Counted from the stretch's first letter, positions 18,420 to 28,748 are shown. The stretch is 64,000 nucleotides of DNA from JAHRVQ01 sp051278195 (GCA_051278195.1 JBNMQM010000011.1:22043-86042); one strand, 5' to 3'. Numbers and translations are program-made. Notes: generated by a model not told the origin, from the sequence alone.

Positions 18420-19292
18420 TTACCAGCCGGTGACCGACTTCAACGTGTTGCCTATCTCAGCCAAGCTCTTACAGGTCGTAACACCTGCTGCGTTCAGGGC
18501 AGCAAACTTATCGTCTGCTGTGCCTTTGCCGCCGGCAATAATGGCGCCAGCATGGCCCATACGCTTACCGGGAGGTGCTGTGACGCCAGCGATATAACCA
18601 ACAACAGGCTTTGTCACATATTCCTTAATGAACTCAGCTGCTTCTTCTTCGGCATTGCCGCCAATTTCACCTACCATAATAATGGCTTCCGTTGCCGGAT
18701 CATCCTGGAACATCGCCAAAATGTCGATAAAGTTGCTACCTGGAATTGGATCACCGCCAATGCCTACACAACTGCTCTGACCGAAACCTAGATCCGTCGT
18801 CTGTTTAACAGCTTCATAGGTCAACGTTCCGGACCGAGAAACAATACCGACTTTACCGGGGAGGTGGATAACGCCGGGCATAATACCGATCTTGCATTCG
18901 CCCGGTGTAATAACACCAGGACAGTTAGGTCCAATCAAACGAACATTGGTGTTATCCAGAGCAGCCTTCACCGCTAGCATATCCAGTGTAGGCAGACCTT
19001 CTGTGATACAAACGATCAGTTCAATACCTGCTTCAGCTGCTTCCAGAATTCCGTCTTTGGCATACGGTGCGGGAACATAAATGACAGATGCCGTTGCACC
19101 CGTTTCTTCAACGGCTTCCCGTACGGTGTTAAATACCGGCAAACCCAAGTGTTCCTGACCGCCCTTGCCTGGTGTAATACCACCAACCATTTTGGTGCCA
19201 TAGTCGATAGCTTGTTGTGAGTGCAGTGTGCCTTGAGATCCTGTAAAGCCCTGACAGATCACTTTGGTATCTTTTCCAATCAGAATACTCAT
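18420..19292 (-). CDS. sucD: Succinyl-CoA synthetase alpha subunit
   Basis: Carries the phosphohistidine intermediate of the ADP/GDP-forming enzyme. 290 residues, standard length. CoA-binding Rossmann motif GFTGSQGTLHS at the N-terminus, CITEGLP, and the active-site histidine in GHAGAIIAGGKGTA near residue 247. Its ATG overlaps the sucC stop by 4 nt. Confidence 0.98.
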   Translation of the reverse strand: MSILIGKDTKVICQGFTGSQGTLHSQQAIDYGTKMVGGITPGKGGQEHLGLPVFNTVREAVEETGATASVIYVPAPYAKDGILEAAEAGIELIVCITEGLPTLDMLAVKAALDNTNVRLIGPNCPGVITPGECKIGIMPGVIHLPGKVGIVSRSGTLTYEAVKQTTDLGFGQSSCVGIGGDPIPGSNFIDILAMFQDDPATEAIIMVGEIGGNAEEEAAEFIKEYVTKPVVGYIAGVTAPPGKRMGHAGAIIAGGKGTADDKFAALNAAGVTTCKSLAEIGNTLKSVTGW

Positions 19293-20458
19293 GCCGCACC
19301 TCCTACTGCTTTCACCGCTTGTTCGACAGCATCCGTCAAACTGGTCGCGGCGATAATATCCACATCGCTTTCCGATAGCGTCTTGGCGCCAAGCTCAGCA
19401 TTATTTCCTTCAAAGCGAACCACAACCGGCACAGTAACGCCGACTTCTTTTACAGCACCGATAATGCCTTCTGCAATAATGTCACAACGAACGATACCGC
19501 CAAATATGTTGATCAATACTGCCTTCACGTTAGTGTCCGACAGAATGATCTTAAATGCTTCGCTTACCGTCTCCTTCGTTGCGCCGCCGCCGACATCGAG
19601 GAAGTTCGCGGGTTGACCGCCATGCAATTTGACGAGGTCCATAGTGCCCATCGCAAGACCAGCGCCGTTGACCATACAGCCGATATTGCCTTCCAGTGCG
19701 ACATAGTTAAGACCAAATTCAGACGCTTGGCTCTCGCGTTCATCTTCTTGGCTGGGGTCACGCATTGCCTCTAGTTTTTTCTGGCGATACAAGGCATTGC
19801 CATCAAGCGATAGTTTGGCATCAAGGCAATGAATATCGCCCGACTTGGTGATAACGAGCGGATTAATCTCAAGCATCGACAGGTCGCACTCATGAAACAG
19901 CTTAGACAACGTAACGAAGACATTGGCGAACTGATTAATCTGCTTGCCGGACAAGCCTAGTTGAAAAGCCAAATCTCGGCCTTGATAAGCCTGAGCGCCT
20001 AGTGCTGGATCTATCGTTGCGCGGAGAATTTTCTCTGGTGTTTCTTCAGCCACGGTCTCAATTTCTACGCCACCTTCTGTCGATGCCATAAAAACAACCC
20101 GCCGAGAAGAGCGGTCGATAACCGCACCGAGATAAAGTTCGGTTTCGATATCAGTACAGTCTTCAAGGTAAATTTTGCTGACTGGCTGCCCCTTCTCGTC
20201 TGTTTGGAAGGTCACTAGATTGGTACCGATGTGTTGTTCACAGAACGCCCGCACTTCGGCTTCTGTTTTGACGAGTTTGACGCCACCCGCTTTGCCACGT
20301 CCACCGGCATGTACCTGAGTTTTGATCACCCAAACATCACCGCCCAATTTTTGCGTCGCAGCGACGGCCTCATCGGCAGTGTCTACGGCAAACCCTTTTG
20401 AAACCGGTAGCCCATATTCGGCAAAAAGCTGTTTTGCCTGATATTCATGAAGGTTCAT
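19289..20458 (-). CDS. sucC: Succinyl-CoA synthetase beta subunit
   Basis: ATP-grasp subunit that binds nucleotide and succinate. 389 residues. N-terminal MNLHEYQAKQLFAEYGLPV, ATP-grasp segment KTQVHAGGRGKAGGVKL, metal ligand region LEINPLV, and the C-terminal GGIVRCDIIAEGII are all typical. AGGGGA precedes the ATG. 86 nt after lpd, overlapping sucD by 4 nt. Confidence 0.98.
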   Translation of the reverse strand: MNLHEYQAKQLFAEYGLPVSKGFAVDTADEAVAATQKLGGDVWVIKTQVHAGGRGKAGGVKLVKTEAEVRAFCEQHIGTNLVTFQTDEKGQPVSKIYLEDCTDIETELYLGAVIDRSSRRVVFMASTEGGVEIETVAEETPEKILRATIDPALGAQAYQGRDLAFQLGLSGKQINQFANVFVTLSKLFHECDLSMLEINPLVITKSGDIHCLDAKLSLDGNALYRQKKLEAMRDPSQEDERESQASEFGLNYVALEGNIGCMVNGAGLAMGTMDLVKLHGGQPANFLDVGGGATKETVSEAFKIILSDTNVKAVLINIFGGIVRCDIIAEGIIGAVKEVGVTVPVVVRFEGNNAELGAKTLSESDVDIIAATSLTDAVEQAVKAVGGAA

Positions 20459-20544
20459 AGATCTAGAATCCCCTGATAGTTAAATAAAGTGGTTAATTAA
20501 AGTCGTTGCTATTAGTTTCGAAATATCTTTGTTGTGATGAACCG

Positions 20545-21984
20545 TTACTTTTTCTTCTTTTTGCGATTTGCGATGTGAATAGCACGGCCAGATACTGCTA
20601 AAGCTGCCTCATGCAATCCTTCGGAAAGCGTTGGATGGGCAAACATCGTCAGCCCTAAATCTTCTGCACTCGCACCAAACTCCATCGCGATAACTGCTTC
20701 CGCTATGAGTTCAGAGGCGTGCCCACTAACTATATGTACGCCCAGGATCCGATCGGTTGCCGCATCAGCAATCACTTTGATCACCCCAACGGTATCATTA
20801 GAAGCCATCGCACGGCCGCTGGCCGCCATAGGAAAACTGCCGACATTGTAATCTTCACCGGCCGCTTTCAGTTCTTGCTCAGTTTTACCAACCCAAGCAA
20901 CTTCTGGGTGGGTATAAATTACAGATGGGACAAGATCATAGTTCACAACGGGTTTATGTCCCGCGATTCGCTCGGCTACCATAATACCTTCTTCCATGCC
21001 TTTATGAGCAAGCATAGGTCCCCTGACAACATCACCAACGGCGTATACACCAGGCGCGTTAGTCACACACAAATCATTCACATAAATAAAGCCGCGCTCA
21101 TCTAGATCCACGCCACTGTCGGCTGCTAACAAATCTTCTGTGAACGGTTTGCGACCAACTGCAACGATCAATTGGTCGAAAGTCTCGGTCTTTTCGCCCT
21201 CAGAGTCGGTATAGGTCACTGTGACTTTTTTACCCTTAACCTCGCTGCCGGTGACTCTAGTGCCGAGACGAATATCCATACCCTGGTTTTTAAACTGCTT
21301 TGCGGTCTCTTTGGCGATCTGCTGATCTGCCATAGGTAAAAATTCTTCAAGTGCTTCCAAGACAACCACTTCAGACCCAAGCCAATTCCAAACACTACCA
21401 AGTTCCAGTCCAATAACGCCAGCGCCGATCACGCCCAAACGCTTGGGTACTGACTGAAACTCCAAAGCACCTGTTGAATCGACAACGATGCCATCTACTA
21501 GCGGACAAGGCGGGATGTTGATCGGTACCGAACCTGTAGCAATAATAATGCTATCGGCTTCTAACTTTTCAGTCGTGCCGTCATGCATGACAACATCAAC
21601 TTGTCGGCCTACATTCAGCTTTGCGCCACCTTCATAGGTTGTAACACCATTAGACTTCAATAAGCCCGCAACACCCTTCGTCAAATTCAGAACAATCTCA
21701 TCTTTGCGGGCAATCATGACGGGTACGTCTATTTTTAACCCCGAGGCTTTAATTCCTAGTTCGGCAAAATGCTCGTTTGCTTCCAAGAATTTATGTGACG
21801 TGTTTAATAACGCTTTCGAAGGGATACAACCAACATTCAGGCAAGTACCGCCAAACGCCGGATCGCCCTGCTTGTTAATCCATCTATCAATGCAGGCAGT
21901 TTTCAAACCTTCCTGCGCAGCTCGGATAGCGGCATGGTAACCCGCTGGACCACCGCCTATAACAATGACATCAAACTTACTCAT
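20545..21984 (-). CDS. lpdA: Dihydrolipoyl dehydrogenase (E3)
   Basis: FAD enzyme that reoxidises lipoyl groups of 2-oxoglutarate dehydrogenase, and perhaps other complexes. The ATG at 21984 (479 residues) has GGAGAG upstream and yields the normal MSKFDVIVIGGGPAGYHAA start. Redox-active disulfide in GGTCLNVGCIPSKALL, NAD-binding GAGVIGLELGSVW, and catalytic His-Glu in FAHPTLSEGLHEAAL. Oddity: it ends in NRKKKKK, a run of five lysines not usual for E3. 12 nt after sucB. Confidence 0.97.
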   Translation of the reverse strand: MSKFDVIVIGGGPAGYHAAIRAAQEGLKTACIDRWINKQGDPAFGGTCLNVGCIPSKALLNTSHKFLEANEHFAELGIKASGLKIDVPVMIARKDEIVLNLTKGVAGLLKSNGVTTYEGGAKLNVGRQVDVVMHDGTTEKLEADSIIIATGSVPINIPPCPLVDGIVVDSTGALEFQSVPKRLGVIGAGVIGLELGSVWNWLGSEVVVLEALEEFLPMADQQIAKETAKQFKNQGMDIRLGTRVTGSEVKGKKVTVTYTDSEGEKTETFDQLIVAVGRKPFTEDLLAADSGVDLDERGFIYVNDLCVTNAPGVYAVGDVVRGPMLAHKGMEEGIMVAERIAGHKPVVNYDLVPSVIYTHPEVAWVGKTEQELKAAGEDYNVGSFPMAASGRAMASNDTVGVIKVIADAATDRILGVHIVSGHASELIAEAVIAMEFGASAEDLGLTMFAHPTLSEGLHEAALAVSGRAIHIANRKKKKK

Positions 21985-21996
21985 GACACTCTCCAA

Positions 21997-23217
21997 TTAT
22001 ATATCGAGCAAAATACGTGCTGGCTCTTCAAGGAAATCCTTAATGGTGACAAGGAAACGAACCGCCTCTGAACCATCAATCAGACGATGATCGTAGGAGA
22101 GTGCCAAATACATCATGGGTCGGATTTTAACTTCGCCATTCACAGCCATTGGCCGCTCTTGAATTTTGTGCATACCCAGTATGGCGGTCTGCGGTGGGTT
22201 CAGAATCGGCGTTGATAACAACGAACCGAAGACACCACCGTTTGAAATGGTGAACGTGCCGCCAGTCATTTCATCGATACTAAGTTTGTTGTCCTTAGCC
22301 TTGATACCATAATCTCGAATCTGAGTTTCAAGTTCAGCTAGCGTTAGGCTATCGGAGTCTCGAATAATCGGTACAACGAGCCCACGTGGAGAACCAACAG
22401 CAACACCAATGTCCTGATAACCGTGATAGACAACATCATTGCCATCAATCGAGGCATTAACAGCGGGAAAACGCTTCAGCGCCTCGATACTGGCCCTGAC
22501 AAAGAAGGACATAAATCCGAGCCGAGTCCCATCGTGAGCCTTTTCAAAAGCATCTTTATACTGTGTGCGCAAAGCCATAATCGCTGTCATATCCACTTCG
22601 TTAAAAGTGGTTAGGATCGCCGCCGTTTGTTGAGCGTCAAGGAGCCTCCTTGCGATGCTAGCGCGAAGCCGCGTCATGGGTACACGCCGTTCGACTCTAC
22701 CGTCAACTATCGGTGCTTGAGGCATTGAGTCTGAATTAGTAGCCGGTGCTGCAGGTTTCACGATGGCAGCTTCTTTATCGGATGCTGCAACAGTATTGAG
22801 CACGTCTTCTTTCGTGATGCGCCCGCCTTTACCAGTACCTTCGATACGAGTCACATCGATCTTATTTTCAACAGCAAGTTTTTTCGCCGCGGGGCTAGCA
22901 ATCGTTTCGCCAACAACAACCGCCTCAACAACTGGTGCTTCGGGTTCTGCCGCCGCTTCAGTTTTGGATGCGGCCGCACCAGCGCCTTCTTCAAAATGCG
23001 CAAGTACCTCCTCCGCAAGCACGGTGTCCCCTTCGTTTTTCAGGATCACTGTGATGATGCCGTCGGCGGGCGCAACCACTTCGAGCACCACCTTGTCCGT
23101 CTCAATATCAACGAGAATCTGATCTCGCTTAACGGCCTCTCCTGCTTGCACGTGCCAGGTGGCCACTTCTCCGTCCGCGATCGACTCGGGGAATACGGGT
23201 GCTTTAATATCACTCAT
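21997..23217 (-). CDS. sucB: Dihydrolipoyllysine succinyltransferase, E2 of 2-oxoglutarate dehydrogenase
   Basis: 406 residues. One N-terminal lipoyl domain with the lipoyl lysine in DIETDKVVLEV (about 43), Ala/Glu-rich linkers, a peripheral-subunit-binding domain (about 107-143, SPAAKKLAVENKIDV), and the catalytic domain with RVPMTRLR, FTISNGGVFGS and the active-site YDHRLIDGSEAV. It lies between sucA and lpd, in the usual E1-E2-E3 order. Confidence 0.97.
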   Translation of the reverse strand: MSDIKAPVFPESIADGEVATWHVQAGEAVKRDQILVDIETDKVVLEVVAPADGIITVILKNEGDTVLAEEVLAHFEEGAGAAASKTEAAAEPEAPVVEAVVVGETIASPAAKKLAVENKIDVTRIEGTGKGGRITKEDVLNTVAASDKEAAIVKPAAPATNSDSMPQAPIVDGRVERRVPMTRLRASIARRLLDAQQTAAILTTFNEVDMTAIMALRTQYKDAFEKAHDGTRLGFMSFFVRASIEALKRFPAVNASIDGNDVVYHGYQDIGVAVGSPRGLVVPIIRDSDSLTLAELETQIRDYGIKAKDNKLSIDEMTGGTFTISNGGVFGSLLSTPILNPPQTAILGMHKIQERPMAVNGEVKIRPMMYLALSYDHRLIDGSEAVRFLVTIKDFLEEPARILLDI

Positions 23218-23249
23218 AGTGTTTCCTTAAAATACGCCATGCGTCCTGT

Positions 23250-26090
23250 CTAATTATGTTCGCCGTACAAAGCGGCCTTAACGAATGCTTCTAATTGTTG
23301 TAGATGCAGTGACAAGTAACCGGCTGCTGCCGCAGCCGATGGTTCACGCCCTGCATATTGTAGATTGAGCCCAGGGAATACCGCGTTTACTGCTCGACGC
23401 ATATGATGCTGACTGCTGTACCAGGCACCCTGATTCATGGGCTCTTCTTGACACCAAACCGCAGATGCCAAGTTTTTATACTGACCGACTATTGCCAGCA
23501 TCTGCTCTTCGGGAAATGGGTACAGCTGTTCAATTCTGACGATAGCAACGTGATTCAACTCATCCTCTGCTCGCTTCGATTCAAGGTCATAATAAACCTT
23601 ACCGGAACAAAGAATGATGCGAGTGATGTCATCTAATTTTGCATTACCGTGGTCGGCGATCGCTGGTTGAAATTCACCTTCGCTCAAATCTTCCAGAGAA
23701 CTAATCGCCTGCTTATGTCGCAGCAGACTCTTTGGAGACATGATGATCAGCGGCCGACGAAGCGGACGAATCGCTTGCCGCCTCAGCAAATGGAATATTT
23801 GCGCTGGTGTGGTCGGCACACATACTTGGATGTTGTGCTCGGCACACAACTGCAAGTATCGCTCAAGCCTAGCCGAGCTATGTTCTGGCCCAGCGCCCTC
23901 ATAACCATGAGGTAACAACATCGTTAAACCGCACAGTCGTGCCCACTTGTGCTCACCGCTGGTAATGAATTGATCGATGACAACTTGGGCGCCATTTGCA
24001 AAATCACCAAATTGCGCCTCCCAGATTACAAGTGTATCGGGACTTGTTGTCGCATAACCATATTCAAACGCTAACACGGCTTCTTCTGATAAGAAGGAAT
24101 CGTAGAGCTTAAATCTATCTTGTTCACCAATACTACTAAGGGGCGTATATTCAAGGCCTTCCTTCTGATCGTGCAAGACTGCATGGCGATGAGAAAAGGT
24201 TCCGCGGCCAACATCCTGTCCGGTTAAACGGATTTTGTAACCCTGATCTAACAACGTGGCATAGGCCATGATTTCAGCGTAACCCCAGTTTATCGGTGCC
24301 GCGCCAGCAGTCATCTTCTTACGATCTTCGATGATCTTGCCGACCTGCTTTTGCAGCACAAAACCTTCGGGTAATACTTCTAAACTATGTGCCACCGCTT
24401 GAAAGTCTTTTAGAGGAAAACCGGTCTCCGCTGACGCGGTCCATTCGTGATTGAGGAATGGGTGCCAGTCTACAAACATGGAAGTATCGGGTTCCGTTAG
24501 ATGGTCCCAAGCAACTGCATTGCCGACATCCAACGCGTCGCGGTAAGCATCAATTCGGCGCAAGTATTCTTCTTCTTCAATTGCGCCTTCGCTGATAGCC
24601 TTTGCGGCAAACAACGTTAGAACCGTTGGGTGCTGGCGAATTTTTTGATACATCACTGGCTGGGTAATGGAAGGCTCGTCACCCTCGTTGTGGCCACGAC
24701 GGCGATAGCAGACCATGTCGATGACAACGTCTTTCTTAAACTCCATTCGATAGTCTACGGCCAGCTGCGAAACAAACAGCACTGCTTCTGGATCATCACC
24801 ATTAACATGGAAAATGGGTGCCTGAACCATCTTGGCAATTTCCGTACAGTAGCGAGTTGAACGCGCATCTTCGACCCGGCTAATGGTGTAGCCGATTTGA
24901 TTATTAATGATGACGTGGATCGTACCGCCGGTGTAAAAACCACGCGTCTGAGACATTTGGAACGTCTCCATGACGACGCCTTGTCCTGCAAATGCTGCAT
25001 CACCATGAATGTTAATGGCCAGAACCTTGTCGCCAGGTGCGTCGTCTCGACGATCCTGCCTTGCCCGCACGGAACCTTCAATCACTGGCGCGCCAATCTC
25101 AAGATGAGAAGGATTGAAACCAAGTGCCAAATGCATCTCACCGCCAGGGGTCATCAGGTTTGATGAAAAGCCCTGATGATATTTCACGTCGCCTGAGCCA
25201 AACCCAGGGGTGTAACGTCCTTCAAACTCGTCAAACAATTCTGCGGGGTTTTTACCCAATAGATTAACCAAAACGTTGATTCGACCGCGATGCGCCATGC
25301 CAATGACCGTTTCTCTGACGCCAGCGGTACCAGATCGATGAATCAGTTCTGCCAAACAAGGGATAAAGCTCTCGCCGCCTTCCAGGCCAAATCGTTTAGT
25401 TCCGGGGTATTTCTTGCCGAGATACTTTTCGAGGCCTTCAGCCGCGATCAAACGATCCAACAAGCGACGTTTGACACCATTGGAATAACTCGGGTTTGAA
25501 CGCGCTGATTCCATACGTTGCTGAACCCAGAGCTGTTCTGCATCGTCGCTAATGTGCATGTATTCTGCACCCACTGAGTCGCAGTAGGTTTGCTCAAGCG
25601 ACCCTATAATGTCGCGCAAGACTGCCTCTTTGTTGCCAAAGAATAAGGTGCCAGTTTGAAATTGGGTATCGAGGTCGGCCTCAGACAAGCCATGAAACTC
25701 GAGATCGAGCACCGGCACTGGCGGCTTGTCTTCTAACTCAAGTGGATCAAGATTGGCGTTTAAGTGACCACGGCGGCGATAAGCGGAGATTAGTTCACCG
25801 ACAGCAAACTGCTTTCGCTCAAAATCGGAATGAACAGTGCTCGCTGGGACCGGCGTTACGCGCGCCTGATTTTTCGAGAGCAGTAAAAAGTGATCGCGAA
25901 TGGTCGAATGAGACAGATCATTAACCACCGCACCTTCGACCCGCGGCAGCGTCTGAAAGTAACTTCGCCACTGATCAGGCACGGAGCCTGGATCAGCCAA
26001 ATATTGTTCGTAGAGTTCCTCTACGTAGGAGGCATTACCGCCGGAAATATGGCCACTACGCCACAATCTTTCCATGTTGCTTTCTTGCAT
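23250..26090 (-). CDS. sucA: 2-oxoglutarate dehydrogenase E1 component
   Basis: Thiamine diphosphate enzyme, 946 residues, full family length. N-terminal helix MQESNMERLWRSGHISG matches the E2-binding segment of other SucA proteins and supports the first ATG. Motifs: MAHRGRINVL, ThDP-binding HGDAAFAGQGVVMET and VINNQIGYT, RRRGHNEGDEP, and GRGTFSHRHAVLHDQ. A 160-nt gap with a strong hairpin separates it from sdhB upstream. Confidence 0.98.
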   Translation of the reverse strand: MQESNMERLWRSGHISGGNASYVEELYEQYLADPGSVPDQWRSYFQTLPRVEGAVVNDLSHSTIRDHFLLLSKNQARVTPVPASTVHSDFERKQFAVGELISAYRRRGHLNANLDPLELEDKPPVPVLDLEFHGLSEADLDTQFQTGTLFFGNKEAVLRDIIGSLEQTYCDSVGAEYMHISDDAEQLWVQQRMESARSNPSYSNGVKRRLLDRLIAAEGLEKYLGKKYPGTKRFGLEGGESFIPCLAELIHRSGTAGVRETVIGMAHRGRINVLVNLLGKNPAELFDEFEGRYTPGFGSGDVKYHQGFSSNLMTPGGEMHLALGFNPSHLEIGAPVIEGSVRARQDRRDDAPGDKVLAINIHGDAAFAGQGVVMETFQMSQTRGFYTGGTIHVIINNQIGYTISRVEDARSTRYCTEIAKMVQAPIFHVNGDDPEAVLFVSQLAVDYRMEFKKDVVIDMVCYRRRGHNEGDEPSITQPVMYQKIRQHPTVLTLFAAKAISEGAIEEEEYLRRIDAYRDALDVGNAVAWDHLTEPDTSMFVDWHPFLNHEWTASAETGFPLKDFQAVAHSLEVLPEGFVLQKQVGKIIEDRKKMTAGAAPINWGYAEIMAYATLLDQGYKIRLTGQDVGRGTFSHRHAVLHDQKEGLEYTPLSSIGEQDRFKLYDSFLSEEAVLAFEYGYATTSPDTLVIWEAQFGDFANGAQVVIDQFITSGEHKWARLCGLTMLLPHGYEGAGPEHSSARLERYLQLCAEHNIQVCVPTTPAQIFHLLRRQAIRPLRRPLIIMSPKSLLRHKQAISSLEDLSEGEFQPAIADHGNAKLDDITRIILCSGKVYYDLESKRAEDELNHVAIVRIEQLYPFPEEQMLAIVGQYKNLASAVWCQEEPMNQGAWYSSQHHMRRAVNAVFPGLNLQYAGREPSAAAAAGYLSLHLQQLEAFVKAALYGEHN

Positions 26091-26175
26091 TTACTCGAGG
26101 CTCCCCGCATACCACATGCCAACAATAAGCATAACACCCGGTTGGGTGTTCGCCAGCCATGATACAGGAATAAAG

Positions 26176-26202
26176 GGCTACCGGACATTGTTGCCGGTAG
26201 CC
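26176..26202 (-). terminator. Intercistronic hairpin between sdhB and sucA
   Basis: Perfect 9-bp stem, GGCTACCGG (26176-26184) and CCGGTAGCC (26194-26202), with a 9-nt loop. On the minus strand it is followed by CTTTATT, a weak T-tract. It could be a partial terminator or an RNA-processing/stability hairpin that sets the sdh to suc expression ratio. Confidence 0.6.
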
Positions 26203-26250
26203 TTATCTAACAAAAGTTCAAACAAGAGCAAGAAATTGATCGGGGCTTTA

Positions 26251-26952
26251 CTAGACCGCTCGTTTAAGGAGCATGTTCCGGATATGGCCGATTGCCCGAG
26301 TAGGATTCAAACCTTTAGGACAAACATTGACGCAATTCATGATGCCACGACAGCGGAATACACTAAAAGGGTCTTCTAGATTCGCCAATCGTTCCTCGGT
26401 CGCCGTATCTCGACTATCGGCAAGAAATCGATAGGCCTGAAGCAAACCAGCAGGACCGATGAACTTGTCAGGGTTCCACCAAAAGCTCGGGCAGGCTGAC
26501 GAACAACAGGCACAAAGAATACATTCATATAGCCCATCCAACTTTTCACGTTCTTCAGGAGACTGGAGGCGTTCCTGTGTCGGTGGCGCATCTTTGTTAA
26601 TCAAGAAGGGGGTGATCTTTTTATACTGGGTATAGAACTGCTCCATGTCTACCACCAAATCTCGAATGACCGGCAGTCCTGGTAACGGTTTGATACTCAG
26701 CTTGTCGCGCTTACTGACTTCCGAAACTCGAGTCATGCACGCCAAACCGTTCTTACCATTCATGTTCACGCCATCGGAGCCACAGACTCCTTCGCGGCAA
26801 GATCGTCGGTAGCTGATTGTCTCATCCTGCTCTTTGAGCATTTCCAAAAGTTCAAGAACCATCGGGTCCTTGCCTTTAAGATCAATACTAAAGTCTTGCA
26901 GGTAAGGTTCGCTGTCTTTGTCTGGGTCGTAACGATAAACGCTAACTTGCAT
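26251..26952 (-). CDS. sdhB: Succinate dehydrogenase iron-sulfur subunit
   Basis: 233 residues. N-terminal plant-type ferredoxin domain with the [2Fe-2S] cysteines in SCREGVCGSDGVNMNG and a later single Cys (LACM), and a C-terminal domain with CILCACCSSACPS and CRGIMNCVNVCPKGLNP for the [4Fe-4S] and [3Fe-4S] clusters. Membrane-attached electron conduit from SdhA to quinone. Its ATG overlaps the sdhA stop by one base (TAATG). Confidence 0.98.
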   Translation of the reverse strand: MQVSVYRYDPDKDSEPYLQDFSIDLKGKDPMVLELLEMLKEQDETISYRRSCREGVCGSDGVNMNGKNGLACMTRVSEVSKRDKLSIKPLPGLPVIRDLVVDMEQFYTQYKKITPFLINKDAPPTQERLQSPEEREKLDGLYECILCACCSSACPSFWWNPDKFIGPAGLLQAYRFLADSRDTATEERLANLEDPFSVFRCRGIMNCVNVCPKGLNPTRAIGHIRNMLLKRAV

Positions 26953-28748
26953 TAGTAGACTCTCTCTTTTGGTACAAAAACTTCATCTGGAAGGTCAGTA
27001 TCAGACTCAAGTATCGAGGGTGTAAAATTCACATCGCGTTTGCCCAGTGTTTTATCACGGGGGTCATAAAGCGAGTGACACAACCAGTTTTCATCGTCGC
27101 GTGTTTCATAATCATCACGAGCATGAGCACCACGACTTTCTTTGCGGGCTTCTGCAGAGATTGCGGTGGCTTCGGCGATTTCTAGCAAATTCTCTAGCTC
27201 TAAGGCCTCTAACCGGGTGGTATTAAAGGCATTACTCTTGTCAGAAATAGAGGCATTTGAAATGCGTTCACGAAGCTCATCCAGCTTCTTGATGCCCTCT
27301 TGCATCGTGTCTTCGCGACGGAAAACACCAAAATTAAGCTGCATTGTGGACTGCAATTCCTTTTTAAGCTGAGCAATGCTTTCACCGCCACTCGACTCGT
27401 TCCAGCGGGTTACCCGCCGAGTCGCTTCGTCAATGTCGCTTGCGCTCGCTGGATCAAAATCAACCCCTTGATTCAATACTTCTGTGATATGCAGCCCTGC
27501 CGCTCGGCCAAATACGACCAAATCAAGCAGGGAGTTACCGCCAAGTCGATTTGCGCCATGAACTGAAACACAGGCTGCTTCGCCAACGGCATATAGCCCT
27601 TGAACGATTTCGTCTTCGCCGGCTGAGTTGCGAACAATCGCCTGGCCATTAATGTTGGTTGGAGTACCGCCCATCATATAATGGCACGTCGGAACAACGG
27701 GGATTGGCTCCTTGACCGGATCGACACCGGCGAAAGTCTTCGACAGTTCAATAATACCGGGCAATCTTGAGTGCAGAATTTCTTCACCCAGATGATCCAA
27801 TTTCAAGAACACATGATCGCCTTCAGGACCTGCGCCACGACCTTCGAGAATTTCTAGGATCATGCTTCTAGCAACAACATCTCGACCCGCCAGGTCTTTT
27901 GCTGTGGGTGCATAACGCTCCATGAACCGCTCGCCATCCTTGTTTATGAGGTAGCCACCTTCACCTCGACAGCCCTCTGTTACTAAAGAGCCTGCACCAG
28001 CGATACCCGTTGGGTGGAACTGCCACATTTCCATATCTTGAACCGCGTAACCGGCACGAAGTGCCATACCCGTTCCATCACCGGTGTTCATTAACGCATT
28101 GGTCGTCGATTGATAGATGCGACCGGCTCCGCCCGTGGCAAAGACTGTCGCTTTCGACTTGATGTAATGCAATTCACCGGTTTCCATGCAAATTGCGGTA
28201 ACGCCAACCACGACACCCTTTTGGTTCTTAACAATATCCACTGCGAACCACTCAGAGAAAAACACTGAGCCGGCCTTAATATTGCCTTGGTAGAGCGCAT
28301 GAAGAAGGGCATGGCCAGTTCTGTCAGCCGCCGCACAGGTTCTAGCAGCCTGACCACCTTTACCAAAATTTTTAGACTGGCCGCCAAACGGACGCTGATA
28401 GATGCGCCCTTTTTCGGTTCGAGAAAATGGTAATCCCATGTGCTCCAGCTCAAAGACCGCCTCTGGTCCTACGCTGCACATATACTGAATCGCATCTTGG
28501 TCGCCGATGTAGTCAGAGCCTTTAATGGTGTCGTACATGTGCCAGCGCCAATCATCATCCGGATCGTCGCTCGCAATCGCACAGGTAATACCACCTTGGG
28601 CAGATACTGTGTGAGACCGAGTAGGGAATACTTTGGAAATCACGGCCGTTTTCCTGCCGGATTCTGCCAACTGAAGCGCTGCCCGCATACCCGAACCACC
28701 ACCTCCTACAATGATGGCATCAAACTCTAGCGTTGCGATATCACTCAT
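26952..28748 (-). CDS. sdhA: Succinate dehydrogenase flavoprotein subunit
   Basis: 598 residues, normal for SdhA. FAD-binding GGGGSGMRAALQLAESG, the covalent FAD histidine in TRSHTVSAQGG, active-site region HPTGIAGAG and the CHYMMGGTPTN and HGANRLGGNSLLDLVVFG signatures. Abuts sdhD with no gap and overlaps sdhB by one base, so the sdhCDAB products are translated together. Confidence 0.98.
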   Translation of the reverse strand: MSDIATLEFDAIIVGGGGSGMRAALQLAESGRKTAVISKVFPTRSHTVSAQGGITCAIASDDPDDDWRWHMYDTIKGSDYIGDQDAIQYMCSVGPEAVFELEHMGLPFSRTEKGRIYQRPFGGQSKNFGKGGQAARTCAAADRTGHALLHALYQGNIKAGSVFFSEWFAVDIVKNQKGVVVGVTAICMETGELHYIKSKATVFATGGAGRIYQSTTNALMNTGDGTGMALRAGYAVQDMEMWQFHPTGIAGAGSLVTEGCRGEGGYLINKDGERFMERYAPTAKDLAGRDVVARSMILEILEGRGAGPEGDHVFLKLDHLGEEILHSRLPGIIELSKTFAGVDPVKEPIPVVPTCHYMMGGTPTNINGQAIVRNSAGEDEIVQGLYAVGEAACVSVHGANRLGGNSLLDLVVFGRAAGLHITEVLNQGVDFDPASASDIDEATRRVTRWNESSGGESIAQLKKELQSTMQLNFGVFRREDTMQEGIKKLDELRERISNASISDKSNAFNTTRLEALELENLLEIAEATAISAEARKESRGAHARDDYETRDDENWLCHSLYDPRDKTLGKRDVNFTPSILESDTDLPDEVFVPKERVY

